Below are positions 31,937 through 43,417 of a DNA stretch of 64,000 nucleotides, in pieces. The stretch is taken from assembly GCF_031755915.1 (NCBI RefSeq), contig NC_083390.1:12493001-12557000 (forward strand), read 5' to 3'. The notes below the pieces were generated by a model. That model was given only the letters and a program-made list of their open reading frames with translations. It did no database searches and was not told the origin of the DNA. A program made the translations under genes and the position numbers. The number at the start of each line of letters is the position of its first letter. The stretch's first letter is position 1. This DNA is from Ziziphus jujuba. Its lineage: Eukaryota; Streptophyta; Magnoliopsida; Rosales; Rhamnaceae.

Positions 31937-33075
31937 TGATACGAACCTAGGAAGACCTACTTCTAAACCCGTATTATATTAGCCATGATCTAATTATGTT
32001 CAAGTTCTAATGGTCACCTTGACCCCTAACCAATCTGTGATTAGAAACCTTGGTATATAATGAAGACGCCACAATAGGTGATGGAAGGCCTATTGATAAG
32101 TCAAACTAAAACACTCAATCACTAATGGTGTTTTAGGTGTTCAAAAGAACAAAGAGAATTCAATCTCGCAAATAATTTTCTGCATAAAATTCAAGCTTGA
32201 TTTCTCATTGAAAATAAGCCTTTAAATAGGCTAAGATTACAAAGCAAAAACCATAAAAAAATTAATTCAAAACCGGACTCAAAGTGTGGAGAAAGAGAAA
32301 GTAGAGAAGAGGAAAGTGCCTAATTTTCCCTAGTTTCCTGAACTAATTTGGATTAATTAATTCCTTTATTTTGAATTAGGAATTAATTAATTTACAATTG
32401 AAATACTAAAATAAGAACTTTCCTAAACTTATTTTTCCAGCAAATAAAAATCAAAATAAAAGACTAATTCCTAAAATAAAAAGTCAAAATCAAATTAGGA
32501 AACTAAAATACTAGCTTTTTGACTAAGTTGACTTTGACCAATGTTTGACCAATTTGAGCTCAAAATCAGCTGCAATATGCTTTGTAGGATGCCAAATAAG
32601 CTGAATATGAAGTCCCACACGTTTCCCTTGCTTGTAAGGAAAAGAAAAAGCCAACTCAGCAAAATACAGTAAAGCCAGCACAAAATACAGTAAAAAATAG
32701 GCCAAATTTGAAGCTGTCCATACAACCCCTTTTTGAATGCCTTTGAAGCTGCCTTGACTTGATTCCATATCTTCTTAGACATATCTATTGAATCCATAAA
32801 GAGTTGGAACCATTTCATGCTGCCCGTTGTCCATATTTGCACCAAAACTTCTACTCGAGTCCGTATTGGCTTCCACAACTTGGATGCTTAGAATAGTCTT
32901 TGTATCTTCAAGTATGGATAAGCTCTGTTGAGAATTGATTACCCCCTGTATAAATTCTCCCAGGTTGTCCTTAAATCTCTTAATTTGAGCTATTGTGATA
33001 AACCTGGTCTTCATCCGTGAAAGGTTAACACCCGAGCGGGTTATCGGTTGAGCGGGCTTGGGTGAAATCACATCA
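31937..33075 (-). repeat. Family A LTR, 5' LTR of copy A4
   Basis: On the minus strand it begins TGATGTGATTTCACC at 33075 and ends GGTTCGTATCA at 31937, 1139 bases. Its start encodes the tail SPKPAQPITRSG, then RFKDNLGEFIQGVI (open 32775-33071), so the tail is better preserved here than in the array copies. Confidence 0.9.
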
Positions 33076-34113
33076 GATATGACCCTTGTCTTGACATTTA
33101 AAGCACATGATATCTCGATTTCTAGTTGAAGATGAATTGGATTTACTTACTTGCTTGGATGAGGATGATTCGGCCTTAACTTCGGATTTAGGCCGTGTGG
33201 TGGCTTTATCTTTAAACTTGGGCTGATTGGGTTTCCATGTGGATGGGCTTGCTTTCCAAGTGTTTTGAGCAATACTAGGTCTTGTGGTACCCCTCCTCTT
33301 GAGTTGTTGCTCTACTTTGATGGCCATGTGCAACATGTCCTCAATCTCCACATAATGATGCAAGTCCACTTGATTTGCTATTTTCCTATTCAAACCGCCC
33401 AAGAAATGTGCCATTGTAGCCTCCCTGTCCTCCTCAACATTGGCCCTCATCATAAGGATTTCCATCTCCTTATAATAGTCCTCCACAGTCCTATTTCCTT
33501 AAAACAAGCTTTGTAGTTTCTAAAAAATGCCTTATAGTAATGGTTAGGTATGAAACGCTTCCTCATCAAAGCCTTCATCTCCTCCCATTTATCTATAGGT
33601 ATTTGACCCGTTCACCTCCTAGAAAGTGTCTATTTGTCCCACCATCAAATAGCATAGTCCGTGAATTCAACAGCAACTAATGTAACCATTTTAGCCTTGG
33701 AGTAGTTCTGACAATCAAATACGATCTCAATCCTCTTCTCCTACTCGAGATATGCTTCTGGATCACTTTTACCCTGGAATGATGGTATTTTCATCTTAAT
33801 TCCTCCATACTTATTGCCTCGGTCTAACCTTTCTCTCCCACAGAATTGATTGGTCCCCAAACTAATGCCTTCCTCGTCTTCCTCATAGTCATTTCCCACT
33901 CATTCCTAATCACGTCCATGAGCAAACCTTTGTGGATGTCATTGCTGTGGCATTTGGATAGATGATTCCATCCTATCCAACCGATCATCGATTTGCCCCA
34001 TCTCTACTCGTAGTGCTCTTTGAAGTTCTCCCACCATGGCTTGAATGTATAACTTCGGATCAGCCACACCTGGAGATCATTCCACACTTTCTTTGCTTTG
34101 GTCTTTTGACATG
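33076..34113 (-). pseudogene. gag of family B copy 2, cut in the zinc knuckle
   Basis: Start ATG at 34113 (MSKDQSKESVE-like). The last 137 codons are open (33073-33486): YYKEMEILMMRANVEEDREA, HMAIKVEQQLKRRG, a Ser/Lys-rich linker and RNRDIMCFKCQDKGHI. The A4 element begins right after GHI, removing the last knuckle Cys. Upstream capsid segments (KSDPEAYLE, GWWDK) are present with frameshifts and stops. The uninterrupted Arg codon (CGA) before DIMCFKC shows what the B1 and B3 copies lost. Confidence 0.82.
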
Positions 34114-34862
34114 ATTTTTTTGTAGAACTTGTTAGTAAAAAGGACCTCACAACACTCCCTCATGTGTTTTGCTCAAATTCAAGGTCTCAATTCACTCGTG
34201 TTCTCACTCTAGTTATAGTTCGGCTTTTACCCTATATAATTCTCATCTCTCTTGCCTTTTACCACTCTAGTAATTCTATTTGGTTCTTTGCAAACTAATT
34301 TCAAACGAAAACAAACTAGCAAGTAATAATCCAAATAGACCTACCAAACAGTTATGAAAATAAGGCTAAAAAGACAAATAGAATGAAAAGTAACAAGAAA
34401 AAGGCAACGATGAAAGCTCAATAAGATATTTGGCATAAACAAAAGAAACTAGAATGTGAAGAACAAATTGGAATGAGATTTGCAAAGTGGAATTAGTGAA
34501 TATTCAACAAACCTTATTTTTGGTATTGATTTTGGTGCTCCTCAAATCAACCAAAAAATTTCACTACTTGGTTTCTCTTGAAATCTCAATAATTCAATGC
34601 CACAAACCACTAGAACAAGAAAAAAATTTAAGAACGAATTTTTTTTTTAATTGCGATTTTTAAATACGATCTTATCGGAATGAATGAAGAAGAACATAAA
34701 AAAAAAATGCAAAAAAAAATGCAGCAACCCAAATGCAAAGAACAACCAAAGAAATCCAAGATGCAATTTCTAACCTAATGTTAAAAATCGCTAAAAAAAA
34801 ACCAAGAAAAACAATAAAACAAAAGAAAAGAAATAGATAGAACAAACCTGTAATTAGGAATT
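34114..34862 (-). other. Untranslated leader of family B copy 2
   Basis: About 750 bases with poly-A/T runs, colinear with the other B leaders. No gene is seen. Confidence 0.6.
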
Positions 34863-34875
34863 AGCTCTGATACCA
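34863..34875 (-). promoter_or_regulatory. Primer binding site, tRNA-Met type (B2)
   Basis: TGGTATCAGAGCT on the minus strand, three bases after the LTR end; identical to the A4 site. Confidence 0.88.
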
Positions 34876-34878
34876 AAT

Positions 34879-35770
34879 TGATACGAACCTAGAGCGACCT
34901 GCTTCTAAACCCATAACAAAGATTGAATTAGACCGTCTAATTACAAGTTATCAATGGAAGACCTCGGCCCATTATCTATATGTGAGGTAAGAACCTTGGT
35001 ATGGTGAAGACGCCACAATAGGGTGCAGAATAACCTATTGATAAGTCAAATTTGAACTCCATAGCAAAGCTTAAAAAGTTCGATATAGTTCGTAGAGAAC
35101 CAAAAGAATCACCCTCACTTTGAATCAAAATTGTAATCTAATTTTTATTCATCACTTTTGTGCCTTTAGATAGGCAAAATAAATTACAAAACTTTCCTAA
35201 ATTTACTAAAAATAATTATGGACGAAAATTAAGTTTAGGAAACGTAATGTGGTTAGGTTTAGGAAACCTAATTTAGTTAGGTTTAGGAAACCTAATTTAT
35301 CTCCTAGTTTCCTAATAAAAATAGGAAAGTAATTTAAAAACCTAATAAAACTAAATTGGGAAAATAAAATAGGCAACATGCCAAAATCCAATCAAGATAT
35401 AAATAAAAACTAATATTTCCTAATTATAAAATTCAGCCAATGCAATGTAGGTGCATATGACCCTCCATGTGGTAATGTCACCATATGATGCCACGTCACC
35501 ATCCATGTCATCAAATCGTGCCACATCACCATATTGTTGGATTCCATGCGTTAGGCTTTCTTTCATGTTGGCATCCTCCATTCCAATCATATGGACCAAT
35601 TTTGGTTCATCTTCAGTAATGAACTTGCTTTGTTGGGATGTGAACACCTCTTGGATTAAGCCATTTATGCTTCTTTAAACCTCTTTGCTCTTGCCCTGGT
35701 TACTGGTCTCGTAGAGATTTGAAGTGGCTCTATACTCTATCTTGGGGTGCTCCTGGTCATGTCCTCATCA
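34879..35770 (-). repeat. Family B LTR, 5' LTR of copy 2
   Basis: On the minus strand it begins TGATGAGGACATG at 35770 and ends GGTTCGTATCA at 34879, 892 bases. It pairs with 17412-18321. Three hairpin repeats lie at 35231-35302, the first degenerate. The tail-encoding start is open at 35420-35647. Confidence 0.9.
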
Positions 35771-35804
35771 AGTCGATTGTGCCGGCACAAATGGATTGTC
35801 ATCA
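35771..35804 (-). repeat. Family A LTR start, right flank of B copy 2
   Basis: AGTCGATTGTGCCGGC continues the A LTR interrupted at 17411. The minus-strand LTR start is TGATGACAATCC at 35804. Confidence 0.6.
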
Positions 35805-36900
35805 CAAACAACATTTAGAAACTTTTCTTGATATGAATTTTGCTCTAAAAACCTTTGTTACAGATCTTCGATAACATTTTGGATCCCCATGATCATACAA
35901 TATTGCTGCATCAACAATCTTTGCATATCCGTCATTGAAAAAGAACTTCCTTGATCTTGTGAAAAGTTGGAGTCTTGTGATAGGATTGGAAACAATTCTT
36001 GCATGTATATAGCTTCTTTTGCATTTTGAATTTCAAATTTAGGCCCTTTATTATATGTAAATCCTTTCCTATAATCTATTGGAAATTTTGTTTGTCCATA
36101 AGACCTTATGTAATGGCACACTTATATCCAGATTAAGAAACCCATGCCTAATGGTTTTTGTACACTTCCTTTCCATATATTATAATTTATAATGGTTTGA
36201 ACATTCATCGATGCTCTCTTAACAATGGGTTCTTTCAAACATGGATGAGTGACACTAAAAACCTTCCTTTTAGCAATGTAAGAAAGAGTAGAATCCCTCA
36301 TAACATGTCCAACATTAATGCTATGCTGAAAAAAATGGCTTGAAAGAGTTCAGCTTGCGATGTAATTACTTCATTCTCATTAGAGGTAGGTAAAAGATTT
36401 GAACAAATGAACTTGTTCCATACTTTAGCATATTTGTTTAACCTAGTCTCTAGAAAATCCTCGTTCATTAGATTTTTATTTTCGACTCTTGAAAACTTGG
36501 TCTCTAGAGCACACATCTTAATAGGAATCTCATCATGGTCAAGATCATTGTATAAAATTTTCTTACAAACATGGCATGTGCAATATTTGGCTTTCGAGTT
36601 AAACATTGCCACCATCTATCTAAAATCATATATTCAATGCTACCAATATTTTCACTTTCATTTAAAGGCCTATTTTTTGTCAAATCATTAAATGGCTTCA
36701 AAGCTGTTTCCATAATAATAGGCTTCACATTTGATAGCATAATTTCATTATATCTTTCCTCTGTTATTACAGTCACAAACTTTTCATTATGCCCTTTAAT
36801 AGGATTTGGAAGACTTAGGCTATCCTTTCTCTTCTTAGTTTTAAGCTCACTTGGTTGCTTACTTGAATAGCTTCTTCAAATTTGAAATGATGAACTCTCT
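35805..36900 (-). pseudogene. Possible plant-transposon-protein domain remnant
   Basis: A decayed coding trace on the minus strand. The N-terminal part (36504-36776) has VITEERYNEI, then GSIEYMILDRWWQCL and VRKFYTMIL. After a frameshift comes WNKFICSNLLPTSNENEVIT and a hydrophobic stretch (36298-36615). VMRDSTLSYIAKRKVF and a C-terminal part rich in Gln and Met follow (35858-36121). The pattern W-F-I/V-LLPT and a VRxFY motif resembles the 'putative plant transposon protein' domain found inside many plant LTR elements. The resemblance is from memory and weak; the gene is frameshifted at least twice. Confidence 0.4.
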
Positions 36901-37320
36901 AATTTTTAGCAAAACTTTAAAAAAACTTGACTAATTCTTGAAAAACTTGAAAATCTTGTAATGGGTTTTAGTTATCTTCATTCAATGAAGTAGAAATTGG
37001 TTGTAGAAAATGAAATCAACGATTTAAAATAGTGGGTTTTGTATATTTTTAAATAGATGATATTGTTTGTAGAAAATGAAATCAACTATGTAAATTCACC
37101 ACACACACTGAATTCAGGTTTGACAGGGCTTTCTTTAGTGTGTGCACTTGGAAGTTGAAAGTGGGCATGCCATATGATCAATCTCACAAGTTTAAAATGA
37201 GCTAAAGTTGGTGTGTGCACTTTGGTGCACAAGGTGAGCATGCCAAAATTGATTTATGCATGCCTGATGGGTATGAAAAATGGCATGTGCACTTACTCTT
37301 TTAAGATGTACATGCCATAT
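36901..37320. other. AT-rich spacer with GTGTGCACTT repeats
   Basis: About 420 bases without a gene. Short imperfect direct repeats around TGTGCACTT and GGCATGTGCACTTA / GGGCATGCCATAT occur at 37138-37320. It ends with CATAT, the target-site duplication of the next LTR. Confidence 0.5.
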
Positions 37321-37574
37321 TGATGCGAATCCGCCCGAACATGCTCAACTGACAATCCACTAGGGTGCCGATTCGATACAGATGAAGACCAGGCCGATCA
37401 CTAGGGCTCAAGCTAAGAAGTTTAAGGACAATCTTGCTGTCTTTATCCAAGCAGTAATTCATAATTCAAAAGGGCTTGTCCATATCTGAAGATCTAAGAC
37501 TTACTTTGAGCATACAAGTGATGGAAGCCTGTACGAACCCGGGTAGTGGTTTTTGTGCAATTATGAAGGCCGGG

Positions 37575-39309
37575 TGTTAGGTCTAAAATATTGATGATTT
37601 TACGCTATATTTATAGCTTAATATTTGATAGTTTGCGTTAATTTGTTATGGAAAGATACTTAATTATGTATTTTTTTTAATCAAGGTGAAAGAGGAAGAA
37701 TTTTAAGAAAACAACCATAAAAATGGTTTCCTTGGGTTGAATTATGGTGGGAAGCAAGATTGAGCTCGAACGGATCAAGCATTGAAAAGATTCCTTAAAG
37801 ATTCCATAAAGATTCTATCGGGAATTTCATGATGGAAGTGGATGTCATATGAATCCTCACAATCTGACAATTTCAAATATCACATTAGTTTTGGATTTCG
37901 AGGTGTGAGTAAAAAGATACCATCATTTAAAGTTTGGAATTTATAAAAAGGAATATTTCTAGTTAAATATCTACCATGAATTAAGAGAGGGAATCAAGGC
38001 AATCCAATGGCCAAAATTAAAACAAGTGGCAATAATTAGTTAATTTATCATTAATGAGGCACATGTCATGTCATATGCTTCATTAAGGGTAAATAAGACT
38101 AATTAACTATTTTTTTTCGAAAGAATTAGAGAAAAAGAAAGTATTGGAGAGCAAGTAATATCAAGTTTCCTTTTTACACATGAAATTCGTCCAACCCTCT
38201 TGATGGCCTAAAAAAGGTATCTTCCAATACTCGCACATTGAAAATAAAGAGATAAAAAGGTTCCCAAGGCCCTATATATATATAGCCCCCACCACATTTA
38301 AAGAAGATATACAAGTTTAGAGAGTTATTTAAGAGCTTTTAGGCGGATTAAATAGAAACAAGCCAAATTTTGGAAGTTTCTAAGGTTCTCTTAAGGGTTC
38401 TAGGGTTTGAAAGTTTTAGAAGATCGATTGGAGAGTTTGGAGGGAGCATAGAGACGTGGGCTTACTTGGAGAAGAAGGCTACGACTTGGAGAGCTTCTAG
38501 AGGAGGATTTCTTCAATAGTTTTTATTCTCTTCTCTTTCTCTTTCTCTTTAATTGTGAACATTATTGTTTTTTTCTTTATAATTATGGATGTTGAAATTT
38601 TTTCTGCCATAAACTAATTTCACAGCTAGGGCTATGATGTAGCCCTAACTATGAAGGTCTAATTATTTTAATATATGTTGAGTTTTATTTAATTAGTAAT
38701 GTGCTTTCTTAATAAATCATTGGTATGCTTAATGCTTTCATAGGCTGGAAAGAATGAATGATTTTAATAATATTTGAGCTTGGAAAAGGATAATATTATG
38801 GATCTCCAATGATTTACATGAATGCATAATTGATTGGAAAATAGTTATGTCTCATGCCATCTTATTTGCTTAGTCTATGCTTAATAAATTTGCATGATTT
38901 AATTTATAGGCCGGAAGGAATAAATAAGATTATGTGAATATTATCAATTGTGAGTGGAAACTACTTTTGATTAATATTTTGATTAAGTATGGTTAACAAA
39001 ATTACTAGTAAATTAAATTCACATATTTAAGTAATTAAATTGGAATAGTTAGTGGTGAAATCAAATGCCCTAGTCTTCATAATTATTAAACTCACTCTCT
39101 TACTTGAAATTGATTTAATTTTAATTTTTTATTTTTATTTAATTTAGTTTATTTAATTTTCAATTGCCATCTTAATTGTTAGTTCAAATATTACCAAAAC
39201 GTAACTATTTTTGGTACTTAATTCTTAATCCCTTAGGTACGACAACCCTATCTTTCCACTTTATTACTTGAAAACGATTCGTGCACTTGCGAGTTGATTT
39301 TACACATCA
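37575..39309 (+). repeat. Solo family C LTR, CCGGG duplication
   Basis: It begins TGTTAGGTCTAAAA and ends TTTTACACATCA, 1735 bases. The flanks are CCGGG at 37570-37574 and CCGGG at 39310-39314. The A LTR reads through once one copy is removed. A TATA run lies at 38273-38284. Confidence 0.94.
38273..38284 (+). promoter_or_regulatory. TATA box in solo C LTR
   Basis: TATATATATATA in CCTATATATATATAGCCCCC, the same context as in the other C LTRs. Promoter activity of the solo LTR is unknown. Confidence 0.5.
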
Positions 39310-40195
39310 CCGGGAAGCATGAAATGGTTCCCAATGTTTCATGGATTCAATACATATGTCTAAGAGGACATGGAATCAAAGCAGCTTCAAAGTCGTCCAA
39401 AAAGGGGTTGTATGGACAGTTAGTAAATTTGGCCTGTTTTCGCTGTATTTTGTGCTGCCTTTACTATATTGTATTGAGTTGGCTTTTTCTCTTTCCTCTG
39501 AGCAAGGGCAACATGTGGGACTCCATAGTAAGCTTATTTGGCATCCTAAAATGCATATATAGAAGCTGATTTGGAGCTCAAAGAGGTTAAAGATTGGTCA
39601 AAGTCAACTTAGTCAAAAAGGTAGTATTTTGGTTTCTTAATTTGATTCTACTTTTTGTTTTAGGAAATTACCATTACTTTTTGGTTTTTGTTTATTTATT
39701 TTCTGGAGAAATAAGTTTAGGAAAGTTATTATTTTATTATTTTCATTGTAAATTAATTAATTCCTAATTCAAAATCGAGAAATTAATTAATCCAAATTAG
39801 ATTAGAAAAGAGTGAGAATTTCGGCCACCATAGGAAACCACTTTGTATGGTTGGTTTTCCCTTTGTTTTTTAGGGTTTATTTCGTGATTTTGTAGCCTAT
39901 TTAAAGGCTTTTTTTTTCAATAAGAATTAAGCTTGAATTTTATACAGAAAATTATTTGTGAGATTGAATTCTCTTTATTCTTTTGAACACCTAAAACACT
40001 ATTAGTGAATGAGTGTTTTAGTTTGACTTATTAATAGGCCTTCCATCACCTATTGTGGCATCTTCAATATATACCAAGGTTTCTAATCACATGTTAGTTA
40101 AGGGTCAAGGTGACCATTAAAACTTGAACATAATTAGATCTGGGTTAATATAATATGGGTTTAGGAGTAGGTCATCCTAGGTTCATATCACATAT

Positions 40196-41089
40196 AAGAT
40201 TTGATTTACGTTATTATGGAATTCCATATGTTTAGCTCCTTTTCTTGACAAAAACTTCACTAAAACTCACTTTATCAATATTGAATTTGCTCAACTTACT
40301 AAACATGCTTTTGAACTTAAAAAACAATTTTCCTTTGCATATTTTCACTCCTCAAAGACTTAAAATGCTCCAAAATTTATATTAAGAGCTTCCACTGATT
40401 TTTACCTATAAAAAAAAGAAAAGCATCAATACCTGATAAACTTAAAACAAGAAAAATCTACAAAATTCAAGCACTACTTAATCTTAAAGAAACTTTTAAA
40501 ACAAAACTAAAATCAAAGAAATTACTTTAAAAATAAAGAGAATAAGGATTAAGAAACTTAGGTTTCCTCTCAAGACATGCTTGATTAAATGTCTCTAACT
40601 AGACTTAGTTGAGTAATGGTTTCAAATAAACCAGAGAAAACTCCATGCTTATAAACCCAACTTGAACTCAATCAACCATTATCCTTAATCTTCTTATCAA
40701 ACACCCAAAACAAACCATTATTATGGCCTTCAAGCTTTAAATATCTGAAAGAAAACACATTCGTAACAACAACACTTTCTAAAGTCACTCCCGAATCACT
40801 AACTACTTGAACTTTCAGATGAGGAACAAACTTTGGCTTCAAAGCAAGCTTTAGATTCAAACTCTCCCTATTCCTCATCCTCTCTTACGAATTCTCCTTT
40901 CAAGTAAGACTCAATGAAAAATCTTGAACTTATAATTAGGCTTCTTCTAATTACATAAGTCCATGATTCATTCATCTAAAGCCTTCTAAACAACCTCACT
41001 AAGGCTTATCTTTTGAATATTCAGTTTCTTCAAAGAATCTACAAACTTAATCTTATAACAAGATTGCACTTTTTTTGAAATTTCATGTT
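40196..41089 (-). other. Element D region downstream of protease, unassigned
   Basis: About 0.9 kb that should lie 3' of the protease of element D. One minus-strand frame (40672-40878) reads VVVTNVFSFRYLKLEG but I cannot assign it. TTAGGTTTCCTCTCAAGACA near 40560 resembles the post-ORF segment of Athila-like elements. RT motifs are not visible. Confidence 0.4.
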
Positions 41090-42081
41090 ATGCTTAAGAT
41101 CAACTTAACCTATCATTATCAATGCTCAAAGTAAGATTTCCACAATGAACATTAATAAAGGCTTATGGTTAAAAAAGGCCTATCAAAGATAATAGGCACA
41201 TCTTGGTCAACCTTTATATCCAAAACGACAAAATCAATTGGAACGATAAAATTTCTTACTTATTTTAAGACATTGCCAACACCATTTTATGGCATAGAAA
41301 AAGATTGATCTACCATTTGAAGAGTAATATTGGCCAGCTTTACATTTCCAACACTAAGTTTTATTAAAGATAGAAAGTGGCATAATATTGATAGGATCAT
41401 ACAAAGCTCTCTTGAGCTTCAAATCTCCAATAGTACAAGGAGCCATATAACTCCCTAGTTCTTTAAGCTTTTTAGGTTGTTCTTTCTCAAAATAGAACCA
41501 TAGTCCTCCATTAAAGAAATGGTTTCATACTCTTTCAACTTTCTATTTTTAGACATATGCTCCTTCAAATACTTCACACAATTAGGCATCTTTTACAACA
41601 CCTCAACAAATGGTATAGTGACTTGAATCTTCTTAAAAAATATCCAAAAACTTAACAAGTTGGTCATCCTCTTTCTTCTTCAACATTCTTTTGGAATAGT
41701 GCCGCGGGGGGGGGGGGGGGGGGGGGGGTGGTCCATAGGACAACTTCAAAATTAGGCTTCAAAGACTTCTCGTCCTTAGGCTCATCTTTCTCAATTATAA
41801 TATCTTTAGAATCAACATTACCACCTTGCTCAACACCATCAAAGACTTTTCCTTAATAAAATCACCAACATTGTCATTAAGGACTTTTCTTACAAGAATT
41901 CTAACCATTAACAATAGATTTTAACAAACAGCACAAGGGTTTTAAACATAAACACCTCCCTTAAGAACATCAAATTTTTTAGCAATACAAACAATGGAGC
42001 TTTTCACAACAATGATCCTCTTTTCAACTAAAGATTCACCATTAGAAGAAATCTCTCTAACAAGAGATTTAAAAACAAACT
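41090..42081 (-). pseudogene. Athila/Tat-type gag end and protease (element D)
   Basis: On the minus strand a gag C-terminal segment (KKEDDQLVKFLDIF, about 41680-41640; then MPN-like and YETI, about 41530) leads to a retropepsin region: YMAPCTIGDLKLKRALYDP, NIMPLSI, then NVKLANITLQMVDQS, IVPIDFVVLDIKVDQDVPII and FDRPFL (41480-41150). The order and wording are those of Athila/Tat-group protease domains. The active-site loop that should precede NxMPLSIF reads ALYDPI, shorter than usual, and several stops and frameshifts are present. A 23-base G run interrupts the coding trace at 41706-41728. Confidence 0.65.
41706..41728 (+). repeat. Run of 23 G residues
   Basis: An uninterrupted poly-G tract follows GCCGC and precedes TGGTCCATAG, in otherwise AT-rich decayed gag. 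It could fold as a G-quadruplex. Such long G runs are also common sites of sequencing or assembly error, so the exact length is uncertain. Confidence 0.8.
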
Positions 42082-43417
42082 TAATGCGAACCTAGGATGA
42101 CCTGCTCCTAAACCTGTATTATATTAGCCCAGATTTAATTATGTTCAAGTTCTAATGATCACCTTGACCTCTAACCAACCTGTGATTAGAAACCATGATA
42201 TATAATGAAGATGCCACAATAAATGATGAAAGGCCTATTGATAAGTCAGACTAAAACACTCATTCACTAATGGTGTTTTAGGTGTTCAAAAGAACAAAAA
42301 GAATTCAATCTCACAAATAATTTTCTGTATAAAATTCAAGCTTGATTTCTCATTGAAAATAAGTATTTAAATAGGCTAAGATTACAAAGCAAAAGCCCAA
42401 AACAATTAATTCAAAACCAGGCACAAAGTGTTGAGAAAAAGAAAGTGCCTAAGTTTTCTTAGTTTCCTAAACTAATTTGGATTAATTAATTTCTTGATTT
42501 TGAATTAGGAATAAATTAATTTACAATTGAAATACTAAAATAATAACTTTCCTAAACTTATTTTTCCAGCAAATAAATAAATAAAAATCAAAGTAAAAAA
42601 CTAATTTCCTAAAACAAAAAGTCAAAATCAAATTAGAAAACTAGTTGACTAGTTTGATTACCAAGGTATCTTTAACCAATCTCCAGCTTGTTTGGGCTCC
42701 AAATCAGCTTCCATATACCATGTAGGATGCCAAATATGATTAACAATGATTCCCATACGTTGCCCCTTGATTGGACTAAGTCAAACAAGAAGAAAAGTCA
42801 ACGCCAGCGGCAAAACAGCACATTTTCGGCCAAATTTTGAAGCTGTCCGTACAAGTCCTTACAAGTTGGTTTTACTTCTGCCTTGACTTGTTTCTATGAC
42901 CTCTTAGTAATATTTATTGAATCAATAAATAGTTGGAACCATTTCTTACTGCCCGGACTCCATAAATGCACCAAAACCGCTGCCCGAGTCTGTATCGGCT
43001 TCCACCACTTGTATACCCAAAACCGGTCTTGGATCTTTGGGTATGGACAAGTGCTCTTAAGAATGAATTATCCCTTGCATAAAGGCAGAAATTTTTTCCC
43101 TAAACCTCTTAGCTTGACCCCTAGTGATCGACCTGGTCTTCATCCACATAGGGTTAGAAACTCAACAGGTTGTCGGTTATGCAGGTATGGACGGATTCAC
43201 ATCAATATCGATCTCTACCACTTGGAGGCTTTAAACGGATCTTGTATCTTTAGGTATTGTCATGCCCTCTTGAGATTGAATCACTCCATGAATAAAGCCA
43301 GCCCAGTTGTCTTGAAATCTCTTAACATGTGCCCTAGTGATTGGCCCAATCTTCATTTGTATAGGACCCGTACCCCAACGGGTAGTCGGTTGGATGAGCA
43401 CGGGTTGAATCACATCA
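42082..43417 (-). repeat. Solo family A LTR with partial 5' duplication, AAACT flanks
   Basis: The minus strand runs from 43417 (TGATGTGATTCAACC) to 42082 (GGTTCGCATTA, a decayed GTATCA end). A normal LTR occupies 42082-43204. The extra 43205-43417 repeats the first 210 or so bases of an A LTR with different sequence. AAACT at 42077-42081 and AAACT at 43418-43422 enclose the whole, so LTR and extra piece behave as one insertion. Confidence 0.85.

Larger units (their letters stand above)
28483..33075 (-). mobile_element. Family A copy A4, inserted in gag of B copy 2
   Basis: Minus-strand element with 5' LTR (31937-33075), primer site, leader, gag, protease, collapsed pol and the start of the integrase tail. 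Its 3' LTR is lost at the 28482/28483 junction. It entered B gag at the zinc knuckle, just after GHI (33076). The internal order repeats that of A2, which proves the collapsed pol is a family trait. Confidence 0.82.
17412..35770 (-). mobile_element. Family B copy 2 (CRM-like), split by C and A elements
   Basis: The outer element spans 18.4 kb. Its own parts are the 3' LTR (17412-18321), integrase, RNase H and RT (18322-20521), gag (33076-34113), leader, primer site and 5' LTR (34879-35770). A family C element interrupts RT and a family A element interrupts gag. Protease and the N-terminal half of RT are missing, as are the A element's 3' end and the C element's 5' end, which meet at 28482/28483. 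One deletion between the two insertions explains all three losses. Flanks are AGGTG and AGTCG; the uninterrupted A LTR target has AGTCG, so the duplication is probable but two bases have changed. Confidence 0.8.
37321..40190 (+). repeat. Solo family A LTR, CATAT duplication, split by C LTR
   Basis: It begins TGATGCGAATCCG and ends GGTTCATATCA. The flanks are CATAT at 37316-37320 and CATAT at 40191-40195, a perfect duplication. Without the nested C LTR it is about 1.13 kb, the normal family length. No internal region or primer site follows, so it is a solo LTR. Confidence 0.92.

Noticed and set aside
17407..35775. Perfect target-site duplication of B copy 2
   Set aside because: Flanks are AGGTG and AGTCG. 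The uninterrupted A LTR supports AGTCG as the target, but two mismatches mean it is only probable.
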